Position numbers and translations under genes: made by a program
Shown: positions 1-9,409 of the stretch, piece by piece
How positions within the stretch are numbered: the stretch's first letter is position 1
Layout of the letters: each line of letters opens with the position of its first letter
The notes under the pieces: model-generated
The model's input: the letters and a program-made list of their open reading frames with translations, nothing else
Told to the model about the DNA's origin: nothing
Database searches by the model: none
NCBI GenBank assembly: GCA_963848335.1
Contig: CAWKDD010000002.1
Span: 124,001 to 188,000, forward strand
Direction: 5' to 3'
Length of the DNA: 64,000 nucleotides
Source of the DNA: Chersky-840 sp963848335
Lineage (GTDB): Bacteria; Actinomycetota; Acidimicrobiia; Acidimicrobiales; UBA8190

Positions 1-15
1 GCAGAACCTGGCGAG

Positions 16-43
16 CGCTCCGCTCCGGTCTCCGGGCGGAGCG
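16..43 (+). other. Hairpin in the leader upstream of rplC
   Basis: Inverted repeat: a 7-bp outer stem (16-22 with 37-43) and a CCGG/CCGG inner stem (25-28 with 32-35) around a TCT loop. Only TT follows, so it is a poor classical terminator. It could end an upstream gene or form part of the ribosomal operon leader. Positions 1-146 hold no gene I can support. rpsJ, the usual neighbour of rplC, is not visible here and may lie further left. Confidence 0.35.
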
Positions 44-146
44 TTGGCATGCACACCGGGCGCCGGAGACGGCGCGGAAGAACAGAACCAGGCGTACCGC
101 CTCGTGGCGGGCGCACCAGCATCAAGACGGAAGGGACCCCTCCACC

Positions 147-803
147 GTGGCGACCAAGGCGATCGTCGGCGAAAAGGTCGGCATGACCCAGGTCTGGGAC
201 GAGAACAACCGCGCCGTGCCGGTGACGGTTCTCAAGGTCGCGCCCTTGCGGGTGGTCCAGGTCAAGACGCCCGAGCGCGAGGGCTACGCGGCCCTGCAGG
301 TGACGTGGGGGGTCCGTCGCGCCTCCACCCTCAACAAGCCCGAGCAGGGCCACTTCGCGTCGGCCGGCGTCGAGCCGGGCCGGCACCTCGTGGAGCTGCG
401 GATCGACGACGCCAGTGGCTTCGAGGTGGGCCAGCAGCTCACCGCCGCCCTGATGAGCGCGGGCGAGCGGGTCGACGCCATCGCCGTGTCCAAGGGCAAG
501 GGGTTCACCGGGGCCATGAAGCGGCACAACTTCAAGGGTCAGGGTGCCGCCCACGGGAACCACAAGAAGCATCGGTCGCCTGGTTCCATCGGTGCCTGTG
601 CCACCCCGGCCCGCGTCTTCAAGGGGACCAGGATGGCGGGGCGCATGGGCGGGCACCAGGTCACCACGCTCAACCTCGAAGTGGTCCAGGCCGACGCCGA
701 GCGCGAGCTGATCCTCGTGCGGGGGGCCGTGCCCGGTCCCCGTGGCGGCATGGTCGTGCTCCGCAACACGGTCAAGGGGACCAACGGGGTGCGTCCCGCA
801 TGA
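147..803 (+). CDS. rplC: 50S ribosomal protein L3
   Basis: Large-subunit protein that binds 23S rRNA early in assembly and reaches towards the peptidyl-transferase centre. The 218-residue product has the usual length. The N-terminus (KAIVGEKVGMTQVW) and the central SKGKGFTGAMKRHNFKG signature near residues 113-130 are diagnostic. The GTG at 147 is the first plausible start and places the conserved lysine-rich N-terminus correctly; the ribosome binding site is weak. The stop overlaps the rplD ATG as ATGA, so translation is probably coupled. First gene of the S10-type block in this window. Confidence 0.97.
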   Translation: MATKAIVGEKVGMTQVWDENNRAVPVTVLKVAPLRVVQVKTPEREGYAALQVTWGVRRASTLNKPEQGHFASAGVEPGRHLVELRIDDASGFEVGQQLTAALMSAGERVDAIAVSKGKGFTGAMKRHNFKGQGAAHGNHKKHRSPGSIGACATPARVFKGTRMAGRMGGHQVTTLNLEVVQADAERELILVRGAVPGPRGGMVVLRNTVKGTNGVRPA

Positions 804-1630
804 CCATCGTGACCGCTCAGCCCCGGAGGCCCACGGCACCGCACCCGGCCCGAACCCGAGCACCGGACCGTCGAGCGCAGGCGCATCGACGGGACCGTCA
901 TCGACACGGTGTCGCTCGACCCCGACATCTTCGGACTCGTCCCCAATACCGCCGTGCTCCACCAGGTCATCACGGCCCAGCTGGCCGCGGCCCGCGCCGG
1001 CACCCAGTCGACGCGCACCCGGGCCGAGGTGGCCGGTGGTGGCACCAAGCCCTTCCGGCAGAAGGGGACGGGGCGTGCCCGTCAGGGCTCGATCCGGTCC
1101 CCGCAATGGTCCGGCGGCGGTGTGGCGCTCGGCCCCAAGCCCGCGTTCGTACCGCCAGCGGACCCCCAAGAAGATGATCCGCCTGGCCCTGCTCTCGGCC
1201 CTGTCGGACCGCGCCTCGGAGGGCAAGGTGGCGGTGGTCGACGAGTGGTCGTTCCCTGCGCCCCGGACCAAGGACGCCGTGGCCGCCCTGGCCGCGCTCG
1301 AGCTGGGCGGCCGCGTCCTCGTGGTGCTCGGTCCCGAGGACGGGATCCCGGACCGGTCCTTCGCCAACCTGGCCGACGTCCAGACGATCCAGAGCCCCGA
1401 GCTCAACGCCTACGACGTGCTGAGGAGCGACTGGGTGGTGTTCACCGACGCCACCCTTCCGGGGGAGACGACCGTGGTGCCCGACAAGCCCGCCCCGGCG
1501 CCCCGGGCGCGGTCGACCTCGGTCCCGGCGACGAAGGACACCGAGGCCGTCGACACCGATGCCGTCGAGGTCGAGGCCGAAGCCGTCGACGGAAGGGCCC
1601 GAAGCGCACGGCGAGGAGGGCGACGGATGA
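800..1630 (+). CDS. rplD: 50S ribosomal protein L4, reading frame broken by single-base shifts
   Basis: L4 binds 23S rRNA and lines the exit tunnel. No single frame encodes it. The ATG at 800 overlaps the rplC stop; the conserved DPDIFGLVPN to GGGVALGPKP stretch is in a second frame (about 870-1142); TPKKMIRLALLSALSDRA onward is in a third (about 1144-1590); the tail EGPEAHGEEGDG and its TGA (1628-1630) return to the first frame and overlap the rplW ATG. Extra G at 1143 and 1591 explain two shifts; the first lies between about 813 and 870. About 276 residues, longer than the usual 205 or so because of an acidic C-terminal tail. An essential gene cannot really be broken like this, so sequence error is likely. 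Confidence 0.9.
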
Positions 1631-1920
1631 AAGACGCCGAGCAGGTCCTGATGCGGCCCGTCGTGTCGGAGAAGTCGTACGCCCTCATGGAGGACGGCAC
1701 CTACATCTTCGTGGTGGCGCCCGACGCCACGAAGATCGACGTCCGCTACGCCGTCGAGCAGGCCTTCGGCGTCCGCGTGAAGAGCGTGAACACGCTCAAC
1801 CGCAAGGGCAAGCGCCGCCGCAACCGCAAGAGCAACACCGTCGGCACCAAGTCAGACACCAAGCGGGCCATCGTCACCCTGGCGGGCGGCGACAAGATCG
1901 ACCTGTTCGAGAAGAGCTGA
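1627..1920 (+). CDS. rplW: 50S ribosomal protein L23
   Basis: L23 sits at the exit of the peptide tunnel and docks trigger factor and SRP. The 97-residue product starts MKDAEQVLMRPVVSEKSY, with the RPVVSEKS motif and the basic RKGKRRRNRK loop (about residues 58-72) expected of the family. The ATG at 1627 overlaps the true rplD stop as ATGA. The frame is also open upstream only because rplD is frame-shifted, so the longer reading frame should not be taken as an L4-L23 fusion. Confidence 0.96.
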   Translation: MKDAEQVLMRPVVSEKSYALMEDGTYIFVVAPDATKIDVRYAVEQAFGVRVKSVNTLNRKGKRRRNRKSNTVGTKSDTKRAIVTLAGGDKIDLFEKS

Positions 1921-1933
1921 GAGGGCGCCTCCG

Positions 1934-2770
1934 ATGCCATTGCGCAAGCGCAAGCCGACCAGCGCCGGCCGCCGGTTCCAGACCGTCTCGGACTTCTCCG
2001 AGGTCACCCGGTCCAAGCCCGAGCGGTCGCTCGTGGTGCCGAAGCCGAGCTCGGGTGGACGCAACAGCTACGGCCGCAAGACGGCGCGCCACCGCGGGAG
2101 CGGTCACAAGCAGCAGTACCGCCTCATCGACTTCAAACGGGACAAGGACGGTGTCCCCGCCAAGGTCGCCGCCATCGAGTACGACCCCAACCGCAACGCC
2201 CGCATCGCCCTGCTGCACTACTACGACGGCGAGAAGCGCTACATCCTCGCCCCGGCATTGGTGCGCGTCGGTGACGTGCTGGCGAGCGGCCAGGGCTCGG
2301 AGATCCGGCCCGGGAACGCACTGCCGCTGCGCTACATCCCGGTGGGCTCGACCGTCCACAACGTGGAGCTGCGCCCCGGCCAAGGCGGCAAGCTCGCCCG
2401 GGGGGCGGGGATGAGCGCCCAGCTGGTGGCCAAAGAGGGCCAGTTCGCCACCTTGCGGCTGCCCTCGACCGAGATGCGCCGGGTCCCCATCGACTGCCGG
2501 GGAACCCTGGGCGAGGTGGGGAACGCCGAGGCCGAGCTGGTGTCGGTGGGCAAGGCGGGCCGCAACCGCTGGAAGGGCGTGCGCCCCCAGACCCGTGGCG
2601 TGGCCATGAACCCCGTCGACCACCCGCTCGGCGGTGGGGAGGGCAAGTCGTCGGGAGGCCGGCACCCGGTGTCGCCGTGGGGGAAGCCCGAGGGCCGGAC
2701 CCGTTCCCGCCACAAGCGGTCCGACCAGATGATCGTGCGCCGGCGCCGCAGCCGTGGCGCGCGCCGATGA
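1934..2770 (+). CDS. rplB: 50S ribosomal protein L2
   Basis: L2 is needed for subunit association and peptidyl-transferase activity. 278 residues, normal length. Conserved blocks are all present: GRNSYGRKTARHRGSGHK (residues about 42-59), the central EYDPNRNARIALL, and the C-terminal GVAMNPVDHPLGGGEGKSSGGRHPVSPWG split over about residues 220-248, which holds the functionally important histidine. It ends in the basic RRRRSRGARR. It follows rplW after 13 bases. Confidence 0.98.
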   Translation: MPLRKRKPTSAGRRFQTVSDFSEVTRSKPERSLVVPKPSSGGRNSYGRKTARHRGSGHKQQYRLIDFKRDKDGVPAKVAAIEYDPNRNARIALLHYYDGEKRYILAPALVRVGDVLASGQGSEIRPGNALPLRYIPVGSTVHNVELRPGQGGKLARGAGMSAQLVAKEGQFATLRLPSTEMRRVPIDCRGTLGEVGNAEAELVSVGKAGRNRWKGVRPQTRGVAMNPVDHPLGGGEGKSSGGRHPVSPWGKPEGRTRSRHKRSDQMIVRRRRSRGARR

Positions 2771-2794
2771 CCGGAGCCCAAGGAGCACTGCCCC

Positions 2795-3073
2795 ATGCCT
2801 CGTAGCCTGAAGAAGGGCCCCTTCGTGGACGACCACCTGCTCAAGAAGGTGGACGCCCTGAACGCCACCAACGAGAAGCGCGTCATCAAGACGTGGTCCC
2901 GGCGTTCCACGATCATCCCCGACATGGTGGGCCACACCATCGCCGTGCACGACGGGCGCAAGCACGTCCCCGTGTACGTCACCGAGTCGATGGTGGGACA
3001 CAAGCTCGGTGAGTTCGCCCTCACTCGGACCTTCCGGTACCACGCCGGACAGGAACGGCAAGCGAGGCGGTGA
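2795..3073 (+). CDS. rpsS: 30S ribosomal protein S19
   Basis: S19 binds 16S rRNA in the head of the small subunit together with S13. The 92-residue product has the standard MPRSLKKGPFVDDHLLKKV start and the invariant TWSRRSTIIPDMVGHTIAVH block near residues 34-53. AGGAG lies before the ATG (cccaaggagcactgcccc), a good ribosome binding site. It sits 24 bases after rplB and its stop is one base before the rplV start, as in other S10 operons. Confidence 0.97.
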   Translation: MPRSLKKGPFVDDHLLKKVDALNATNEKRVIKTWSRRSTIIPDMVGHTIAVHDGRKHVPVYVTESMVGHKLGEFALTRTFRYHAGQERQARR

Positions 3074-3074
3074 C

Positions 3075-3897
3075 ATGCCCGGCGTGAAGACCAACGAGGT
3101 GCCCGGGACGCGCGCCGTGCTGCGCCACTACCGCATGTCGGCGTACAAGGCACGGCAGGTCCTCGACCTCATCCGCGGACGCGATGCCGACCGAGCCGAA
3201 GAGATCCTCAACGCCACGCCCGCGAGGCCGCCCGCGTGGTGCACAAGGTCCTGGCCTCGGCCGTGGCCAACGCCCGCAACAACGAGCAACTCGACCCCGA
3301 CGATCTCTACGTGTCGGCCTGCTACGCCGACGAGGGCACCACGCTCAAGCGGTGGCGGCCCCGGGCCCGCGGCCGCGCCACCAGGATCCGCAAGCGCACC
3401 TGCCACATCACGGTGATCGTGAGCCGGCTCCCCGAAGACAGGCTGGAGCGCCGCCGGGCGCGCCAGTCCGCGGCCACCTCCGGCCTGCGCTCCCGCCGGG
3501 TGGCGGCGTCGCGGCGCGGCGAGGATGGTCGCGCCGTGCCCGACGCCGAGGAGCCGTCCGACACCGTTTCGGTGACCGACGCCGGGGTCGAGGACCTCGA
3601 CACGGGTGAGGTCGAGGGCTCCGACGTCGAAGCCGAGGTCGTCGAGGACGACCTCGACACGGGCGACACCGAGGACTCCGACGTCGACACCGGTGAGGCC
3701 GGTGAGGGGCTTTCGACGGGCGAGGCGGCAGGAGCCGAAGCCGACGAGGAAGAGGCCGAAGTCGACGAAGAGGTCGTGGAGGAAGCACCGCCCGCGCCCC
3801 GACCACGGCGGCGCGCGGTGCCCGCAAGAGCACCAACAAGGCCGCCGGGGACGACGACGGTGACGCCGGCGCTGCGGGCGAAGAGGAGAAGGGCTGA
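3075..3897 (+). CDS. rplV: 50S ribosomal protein L22 with long acidic tail, frame broken twice
   Basis: L22 spans the tunnel wall. It begins MPGVKTNEVPGTRAVLRHYR at 3075. At about 3219-3222 one C appears to be missing; the frame then continues REAARVVHKVLASAVANARNN and the family signature RPRARGRATRIRKRTCHITV (residues about 95-114). A second shift near 3815 leads to the tail KSTNKAAGDDDG and the TGA at 3895-3897, three bases before rpsC. After the core, well over 100 residues are rich in D, E, G and S, with imperfect DLDTG..SDV repeats; normal L22 ends near residue 115-130. The tail is read in a mostly open frame, so it is real, but the exact product needs corrected sequence. Confidence 0.88.
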
Positions 3898-3900
3898 GCC

Positions 3901-4908
<1,008 letters not shown>

Positions 4909-4909
<1 letters not shown>

Positions 4910-5346
4910 TGCTCATGCCGCGCAAGGTCAAGCACCGCAAGCAGCACCGCGGCCGGCTCAACGGCCTGGCCAAGGGCGCCATGACCATCAACTTCGGCGA
5001 CTTCGGGATCCAGGCACTCGAGCCGGGGTGGCTCACCCAGCGCCAGATCGAGGCGGCCCGAATCGCCATGACCCGCCACGTCAAGCGAGGTGGCAAGGTG
5101 TGGATCCGGGTCTTCCCCGACAAGCCGGTCACCCAGAAGCCGGCCGAGACCCGTATGGGCTCGGGTAAGGGGAACCCCGAGCACTGGGTCGCGGTCGTCC
5201 GGCCCGGTCGTGTGCTCTTCGAGCTGGCCGGGGTCGAGCGCGACCTGGCCCGCGAGGCCATGGAGCGGGCCATCCAGAAGCTTCCCTTCAAGGCCCGATT
5301 CGTCGTCCGCCCGGGCACCCACGGGGCGCCCGAGGTGGAGGTGTAG
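4909..5346 (+). CDS. rplP: 50S ribosomal protein L16
   Basis: L16 organises the A-site region of the large subunit. The 145-residue product has the canonical start MLMPRKVKHRKQHRGR and the conserved RMGSGKGNPEHWVAVV block (about residues 80-95). The ATG at 4909 shares its A with the rpsC stop (TGATG), so the two are coupled. The length is typical. It is followed after seven bases by rpmC. Confidence 0.97.
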
Positions 5347-5353
5347 CCGAGCC

Positions 5354-5773
5354 ATGCCCAACGCTTCGGAACTGAGAGAGCTCGACATCGAGGAGCTCGA
5401 GAACAGGCTGACCGAGTACCGCCGCGAGATGCTCAATCTCCGCTTCCAGCTCGCCACCGGCCAGCTGGACAACGTGGTGCGCCTGTCGGTGGTCCGCAAG
5501 GACGTCGCCCGGGTGCTGACGATCCTTCGGGATCGGGAGATCGCGCTGGCCGAGGGTCGCGACGCGGGACCGGTGCCCGCCACCCGGCCCGTCCGGCGCC
5601 GCCCGGCCAAGGAGATCGAGGTCGCCGACGAGGACGAAACCGTTCCCCGCCCCTCGAGAGCGGCCCGGGCCGAGACGGCCGAGGAGAGTTCCGACGCAGT
5701 CGAGGACACGGTCGAGGACGAGGAGATACCCGAGGATGTCGGCGTCGGCGACGGCGACGAGGAGGACCAGTGA
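5354..5773 (+). CDS. rpmC: 50S ribosomal protein L29 with acidic C-terminal extension
   Basis: L29 lies near the tunnel exit beside L23. Residues 1-70 are the whole normal protein: ELRELDIEELENRLTEYRRE, then LRFQLATGQLDN and RLSVVRKDVARVLTILRDRE. The remaining 65-70 residues are an extra Pro/Arg linker and a strongly acidic end (DAVEDTVEDEEIPEDVGVGD). The frame is intact and the stop overlaps the rpsQ ATG, so the extension is genuine. Similar acidic tails occur on L4, L22 and S3 in this operon. Confidence 0.95.
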   Translation: MPNASELRELDIEELENRLTEYRREMLNLRFQLATGQLDNVVRLSVVRKDVARVLTILRDREIALAEGRDAGPVPATRPVRRRPAKEIEVADEDETVPRPSRAARAETAEESSDAVEDTVEDEEIPEDVGVGDGDEEDQ

Positions 5774-6054
5774 TGGCCGAGCAAGAGACACCCGCCGAGG
5801 CGCCGCGTCGCAGCCGCAAGACGCGCGAAGGCCTCGTCGTCTCCGACAAGATGCAGGCCACCGTGGTCGTGGCGGTGACCGAGCGTGTTCGTCACTCCCG
5901 CTACGGCAAGACCGTGCAGCGGACCCGCAAGCTCTACGCGCACGACTCGGAGAACGATGCCAAGGTCGGTGACCGGGTACGGGTGACCGAGACGCGGCCC
6001 CTGTCGAAGCTCAAGCGGTGGCGCGTCACCGAAGTGGTGGAGCGTGCCCGGTGA
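5773..6054 (+). CDS. rpsQ: 30S ribosomal protein S17
   Basis: S17 binds the 5' domain of 16S rRNA. 93 residues with a short extra N-terminus (MAEQETPAEAPRRSRK), then the family core GLVVSDKMQATVVVAV, KTVQRTRKLYAHDSEN and RVTETRPLSKLKRWRV. A GTG one codon upstream (5770) is possible, but the ATG overlaps the rpmC stop in the pattern seen throughout this operon. Its own stop lies inside the rplN start. Confidence 0.96.
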   Translation: MAEQETPAEAPRRSRKTREGLVVSDKMQATVVVAVTERVRHSRYGKTVQRTRKLYAHDSENDAKVGDRVRVTETRPLSKLKRWRVTEVVERAR

Positions 6055-6419
6055 TCCAGCAGGAGTCGCGCCTCAAGGTGGCCGACAATTCCGGGGCCCG
6101 TGTGGTGCTGTGCATCAAGGTGCTCGGGGGGTCGCGCCGTCGCTACGCAGGCATCGGCGACGTGTTCGTGGGGACGGTCAAAGACGCCATCCCCGGTGCC
6201 GCCGTCAAGAAGGGAGAGGTCGTGCGGTGTGTGGTGGTGCGCACGGCCAAAGAGACACGACGCCCCGACGGCAGTTACATCAAGTTCGACGAGAACGCCG
6301 CCGTGCTCATCAACGACCAGCAGCAACCCCGAGGGACCCGGATCTTCGGCCCCGTCGGGCGCGAGCTGCGCGACAAGAGGTTCATGCGGATCGTGTCTCT
6401 GGCTCCGGAGGTGTTGTGA
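6051..6419 (+). CDS. rplN: 50S ribosomal protein L14
   Basis: L14 forms part of the subunit interface and contacts helix 44. The 122-residue product starts at GTG 6051, overlapping the rpsQ stop (GTGA). It shows IQQESRLKVADNSGARVV at the N-terminus, KKGEVVRCVVVRTAKE in the middle and the conserved GTRIFGPVGRELRDKRF near residues 97-113. The length is exactly typical. The stop overlaps the rplX ATG. Confidence 0.97.
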   Translation: MIQQESRLKVADNSGARVVLCIKVLGGSRRRYAGIGDVFVGTVKDAIPGAAVKKGEVVRCVVVRTAKETRRPDGSYIKFDENAAVLINDQQQPRGTRIFGPVGRELRDKRFMRIVSLAPEVL

Positions 6420-6727
6420 TGCGAATTCGCAAGGGTGACACGGTGCAGGTGCTCTCGGGTAAGCACCGGGGCAAGCGCGGCCAGGTGATGGTGGCGCTCC
6501 CTGCGCAGGGCAAGGTGATCGTCGACGGGGCCAACATGGCCAAGCGGCACACCAAGCCCCGCGGCGCCACCATGCAGGGCGGGATCATCGACAAGGACAT
6601 GCCGTTGCCGGTCTCGGCGGTCGCCATCGTCTGCCCGGCGTGCGGGCCCAGCCGTATCGGCATCCGAGAGGACGAGGCCGGTCGCAAGATCCGCGTGTGC
6701 CGCAAGTGCGGGACCGAGCTGTCATGA
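6419..6727 (+). CDS. rplX: 50S ribosomal protein L24 with zinc ribbon
   Basis: L24 starts large-subunit assembly. 102 residues: MRIRKGDTVQVLSGKHRGKR is the KOW motif, and GANMAKRHTKPRG follows. The C-terminal third holds two CxxC pairs, CPACG and CRKCG, about 22 residues apart; these form the zinc-ribbon-like knot found in many bacterial L24 proteins. The ATG at 6419 shares bases with the rplN stop, and the TGA overlaps the rplE ATG. Confidence 0.96.
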   Translation: MRIRKGDTVQVLSGKHRGKRGQVMVALPAQGKVIVDGANMAKRHTKPRGATMQGGIIDKDMPLPVSAVAIVCPACGPSRIGIREDEAGRKIRVCRKCGTELS

Positions 6728-7296
6728 CCGTGGCACCCACCCGGACCCGTCCCCGCCTGAAGGAGCGCTACGAGCAGACCTTGCGCGCCGAGCTCCAGCA
6801 GAGCCTCGGGCTCTCCAACGTCATGCAGGTGCCCAGGCTGGAGAAGGTCGTGATCAACATGGGCGTGGGCAAGGCCACCCAGCAGCCGTCGCTCATCGAG
6901 GGTGCGGTGCGCGACCTCGAGGTGATCACGGGCCAAAAGCCCGTGGTGACCCGGGCCCGCCGCTCGATAGCCGCCTTCAAGCTCCGCGAGGGCATGCCCA
7001 TCGGCGCCAAGGTGACCCTGCGTGGCGACAGGGCCTGGGAATTCCTGGACCGGCTGATCTCGGTGGCGATCCCCAGGATCCGCGACTTCCGGGGTCTGTC
7101 GTCGACGTCGTTCGACGGCCGGGGCAACTACACCTTCGGCGTCACCGAACAACTGATCTTCCCCGAGGTCGACTACGACCGGGTCGACAACATCCGGGGC
7201 ATGGACATCACCATCGGCATCACCGCCCAGAACGACACGGAAGGCCGCGCCTTTCTCGTCGCTTTCGGCTTCCCCTTCAAGCAGGAGACCGTCTAG
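6724..7296 (+). CDS. rplE: 50S ribosomal protein L5
   Basis: L5 carries 5S rRNA and contacts the P-site tRNA. 190 residues with LKERYEQTLRAELQQSLG near the N-terminus, VPRLEKVVINMGVGKA, the block GQKPVVTRARRSIAAFKLRE and the C-terminal RGMDITIGITAQNDTEGRAF. The ATG at 6724 overlaps the rplX stop (ATGA). Length and motif order are standard. Confidence 0.97.
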   Translation: MTVAPTRTRPRLKERYEQTLRAELQQSLGLSNVMQVPRLEKVVINMGVGKATQQPSLIEGAVRDLEVITGQKPVVTRARRSIAAFKLREGMPIGAKVTLRGDRAWEFLDRLISVAIPRIRDFRGLSSTSFDGRGNYTFGVTEQLIFPEVDYDRVDNIRGMDITIGITAQNDTEGRAFLVAFGFPFKQETV

Positions 7297-7300
7297 CACC

Positions 7301-7486
7301 ATGGCCAAGAAGGCACTGATCGAGAAGCAACAGCGGACGCCCAAATTCAAGGTCCGGGCCTACACCCGGTGCCGGCGCTGCGGACGTCCCCGGGCCGTGT
7401 TGCGCAAGTTCGGCCTCTGTCGCATCTGCCTGCGCGTCATGGTGCACTCGGGGGAGATCCCCGGTGTCACCAAGGCGAGCTGGTGA
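7301..7486 (+). CDS. rpsZ: 30S ribosomal protein S14, zinc-binding short form
   Basis: The 61-residue zinc-containing form of S14 (type Z), found in most Gram-positive and actinobacterial spc operons. It shows CRRCG and CRICLR pairs (about residues 24-43) that bind zinc, and the conserved end GEIPGVTKASW. A zinc-free paralogue would be about 100 residues and is not in this window. It begins four bases after rplE. Confidence 0.97.
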   Translation: MAKKALIEKQQRTPKFKVRAYTRCRRCGRPRAVLRKFGLCRICLRVMVHSGEIPGVTKASW

Positions 7487-7502
7487 GGGGAGGAACGCGC
7501 CC

Positions 7503-7914
7503 ATGACGATGACCGACCCCGTTGCCGACATGCTCACCCGCATCCGCAACGCCAACACCGCCATGCACGACAGCGTCAAGATGCCCAGCTCGAAGCTGAA
7601 GGAGTCCCTGGCCGTCATCCTCCAGCGCGAGGGGTACATCGCGGGTTTCGAGGTGGCACAGCCGGCTGAGGGCTCGGGCCCGGGCAGCGTGCTCGAGATC
7701 CAGCTCAAGTACGCGCCGGACCGCACGCGCACCATCGGCGGCCTGCGCCGCGTGTCACGGCCCGGGCTGCGCATCTACGCCGCGTGCCGACGGGCTTCCC
7801 CGGGTCCTCGGCGGCATGGGCGTGGCCGTCGTGTCCACCAGCCACGGCCTCATGACCGACCGCGAGGCCCGTCAGAAGCGGGTGGGTGGGGAGGTCCTCT
7901 GCTATGTGTGGTGA
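7503..7914 (+). CDS. rpsH: 30S ribosomal protein S8, one frameshift
   Basis: S8 binds the central domain of 16S rRNA and in many bacteria represses the spc operon. The frame from ATG 7503 gives TMTDPVADMLTRIRNANTA through RRVSRPGLRIYA. An extra G at 7782 then breaks it; the next frame resumes RADGLPRVLGGMGVAVVSTS, then HGLMTDREARQKRVGGE, and ends CYVW with TGA at 7912-7914. The corrected protein is about 136 residues, the normal size, with the expected C-terminus. The long reading frame that runs on into rplR is an artefact of this break. Confidence 0.92.
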
Positions 7915-7950
7915 GAGGTTCCCGCTCACGACGTGCGGGGAGGTGCGCTG

Positions 7951-8490
7951 ATGTCACGCGTCGGTCGCTCCCCCATCCCCGTCCCCGGCGGCGTCACGGT
8001 GTCGGTCGACGAGGGCGTCGTCACCGTCGCCGGTCCCCAGGGCAGCCTGACGCGCTCGCTGCCGGGCGCCATCACCGTCCGCCAGGAAGATTCCACCCTG
8101 CTGGTCGAGCGGCCCGACGACCAGCGCCACAGCCGGGCCCTGCACGGGCTGACCCGGTCCCTCGTGGCCAACATGGTCACCGGGGTCACCGCCGGGTTCT
8201 CCAAGGATCTCGAGATCGTCGGCGTGGGGTACCGGGCCATCGCCAAGGGCCCCTCCTCCCTCGAGCTCGCTCTGGGCTTCTCGCACCCGGTCACGGTCGA
8301 GGCCCCCGACGGGGTCGTCTTCGAGGTGCCCAGCCAGACCCGCATCGTCGTCAAGGGCATCGACAAGGAGAAGGTCGGCCAGGTGGCAGCCGACATCCGA
8401 AAGCTCCGGAAGCCCGAGCCCTACAAGGGCAAGGGCATCCGCTACGCCGGCGAACGCGTGATCCGCAAGGCCGGCAAGGCGGCCAAGTGA
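7951..8490 (+). CDS. rplF: 50S ribosomal protein L6
   Basis: L6 lies near the GTPase-associated centre. 179 residues with two L6 repeats: MSRVGRSPIPVPGGV at the start, EIVGVGYRAIAKG in the middle, and the C-terminal signature PEPYKGKGIRYAGE near residues 153-166, ending in KAGKAAK. The upstream gggaggtgcgctg supplies a ribosome binding site. It follows rpsH after 36 bases. Confidence 0.97.
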   Translation: MSRVGRSPIPVPGGVTVSVDEGVVTVAGPQGSLTRSLPGAITVRQEDSTLLVERPDDQRHSRALHGLTRSLVANMVTGVTAGFSKDLEIVGVGYRAIAKGPSSLELALGFSHPVTVEAPDGVVFEVPSQTRIVVKGIDKEKVGQVAADIRKLRKPEPYKGKGIRYAGERVIRKAGKAAK

Positions 8491-8492
8491 CG

Positions 8493-8858
8493 ATGGCCAC
8501 GAAAGCGGCGCGCAAGCGCACCATGCGGATCCGGCGCCACGTGCGGGTGCGCAAGCACATCACTGGAACCACCGGCCGCCCCCGGCTGGCCGTGTTCCGC
8601 TCGGGTCGCCACATCTCCGCGCAGGTCATCGACGACACCGCGGGCCGGACCCTGGCTGCGGCCAGCACGGTGGAGGCGGACCTGCGGGGTGCGACCGGGG
8701 GCAACGTCGCCGCGGCGACAGCTGTCGGTCGCCTGGTGGCCGACCGGGCCAAGGCAGTGGGGGTGACCCGGGTCGTGTTCGACCGCGGGGGCTTCCGGTA
8801 TCACGGGCGAGTGGCGGCATTGGCCGACGCGGCCCGCGAGGGAGGACTGGAGTTCTGA
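8493..8858 (+). CDS. rplR: 50S ribosomal protein L18
   Basis: L18 binds 5S rRNA together with L5. 121 residues: RTMRIRRHVRVRKHITGT is the basic N-terminus, TGRPRLAVFRSGRHISAQVI the conserved core, and DRGGFRYHGRVAALADAARE the C-terminal signature. ATG 8493 is two bases after the rplF stop; a GTG at 8487 is the alternative. The TGA shares its A with the rpsE ATG. Confidence 0.96.
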   Translation: MATKAARKRTMRIRRHVRVRKHITGTTGRPRLAVFRSGRHISAQVIDDTAGRTLAAASTVEADLRGATGGNVAAATAVGRLVADRAKAVGVTRVVFDRGGFRYHGRVAALADAAREGGLEF

Positions 8859-9409
8859 TGCTCGACGGACAATTCGAAGAGCGGACCATCCGCGTCAACA
8901 GGGTGGCCAAGGTGGTCCAAGGTGGCCGCCGGTTCTCGTTCACCGCGCTCATGGTCGTGGGTGACGGCAACGGACGCGTGGGTCTCGGCTACGGCAAGGC
9001 GAAGGAGGCGGGCCTGGCCGTGCAGAAGGGCATCGAAGAGGCCCGCAAGAACATGTTCGACGTGCCGCTGGCCGGTTCGACGATCACCCACCCCGTGATC
9101 GGCGTGGCCGGGGCGGGACGCGTCATGCTCAAGCCCGCCTCCCCCGGTACCGGAGTCATCGCCGGCGGGGCGGCGCGCGCCATTCTCGAGATGGCGGGGA
9201 TCCACGACATCCTGTGCAAGTCGCTGGGCTCGTCCAACGGCATCAACGTCGCCCACGCCACCATCGCCGGTCTGAAGTCCCTCAAGCGGCCCGAGGACGT
9301 GGCCCGCCTGCGGGGCCTTCCCGCCGACCAGGTGGTGCCCCGCGGCGTGCTGCGTGCCTATCGCGAGCGCCAGCGTGCTTCGGACCTCTTCCAGGAGGTG
9401 CCCACGTGA
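8858..9409 (+). CDS. rpsE: 30S ribosomal protein S5
   Basis: S5 controls decoding accuracy and mRNA unwinding. 183 residues. The dsRNA-binding fold is clear: EERTIRVNRVAKVVQGGRRF, then ALMVVGDGNGRVGLGYGKAK (about residues 29-48), PLAGSTITHPVIGV, and the C-terminal SSNGINVAHATIAGLKSLK. The start overlaps the rplR stop. The length fits actinobacterial S5. Confidence 0.97.
   Translation: MLDGQFEERTIRVNRVAKVVQGGRRFSFTALMVVGDGNGRVGLGYGKAKEAGLAVQKGIEEARKNMFDVPLAGSTITHPVIGVAGAGRVMLKPASPGTGVIAGGAARAILEMAGIHDILCKSLGSSNGINVAHATIAGLKSLKRPEDVARLRGLPADQVVPRGVLRAYRERQRASDLFQEVPT

Noticed and set aside
1..146. Remnant of rpsJ before rplC
   Set aside because: No frame shows S10 motifs in these 146 bases.
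742..1920. L4-L23 fusion in one frame
   Set aside because: Arises because a frame break removes the L4 stop; the true stop at 1628-1630 overlaps the L23 ATG.
7464..8858. S8-L18 fusion in one frame
   Set aside because: The middle is out of frame relative to L6 and S8; the frame break at 7782 explains it.
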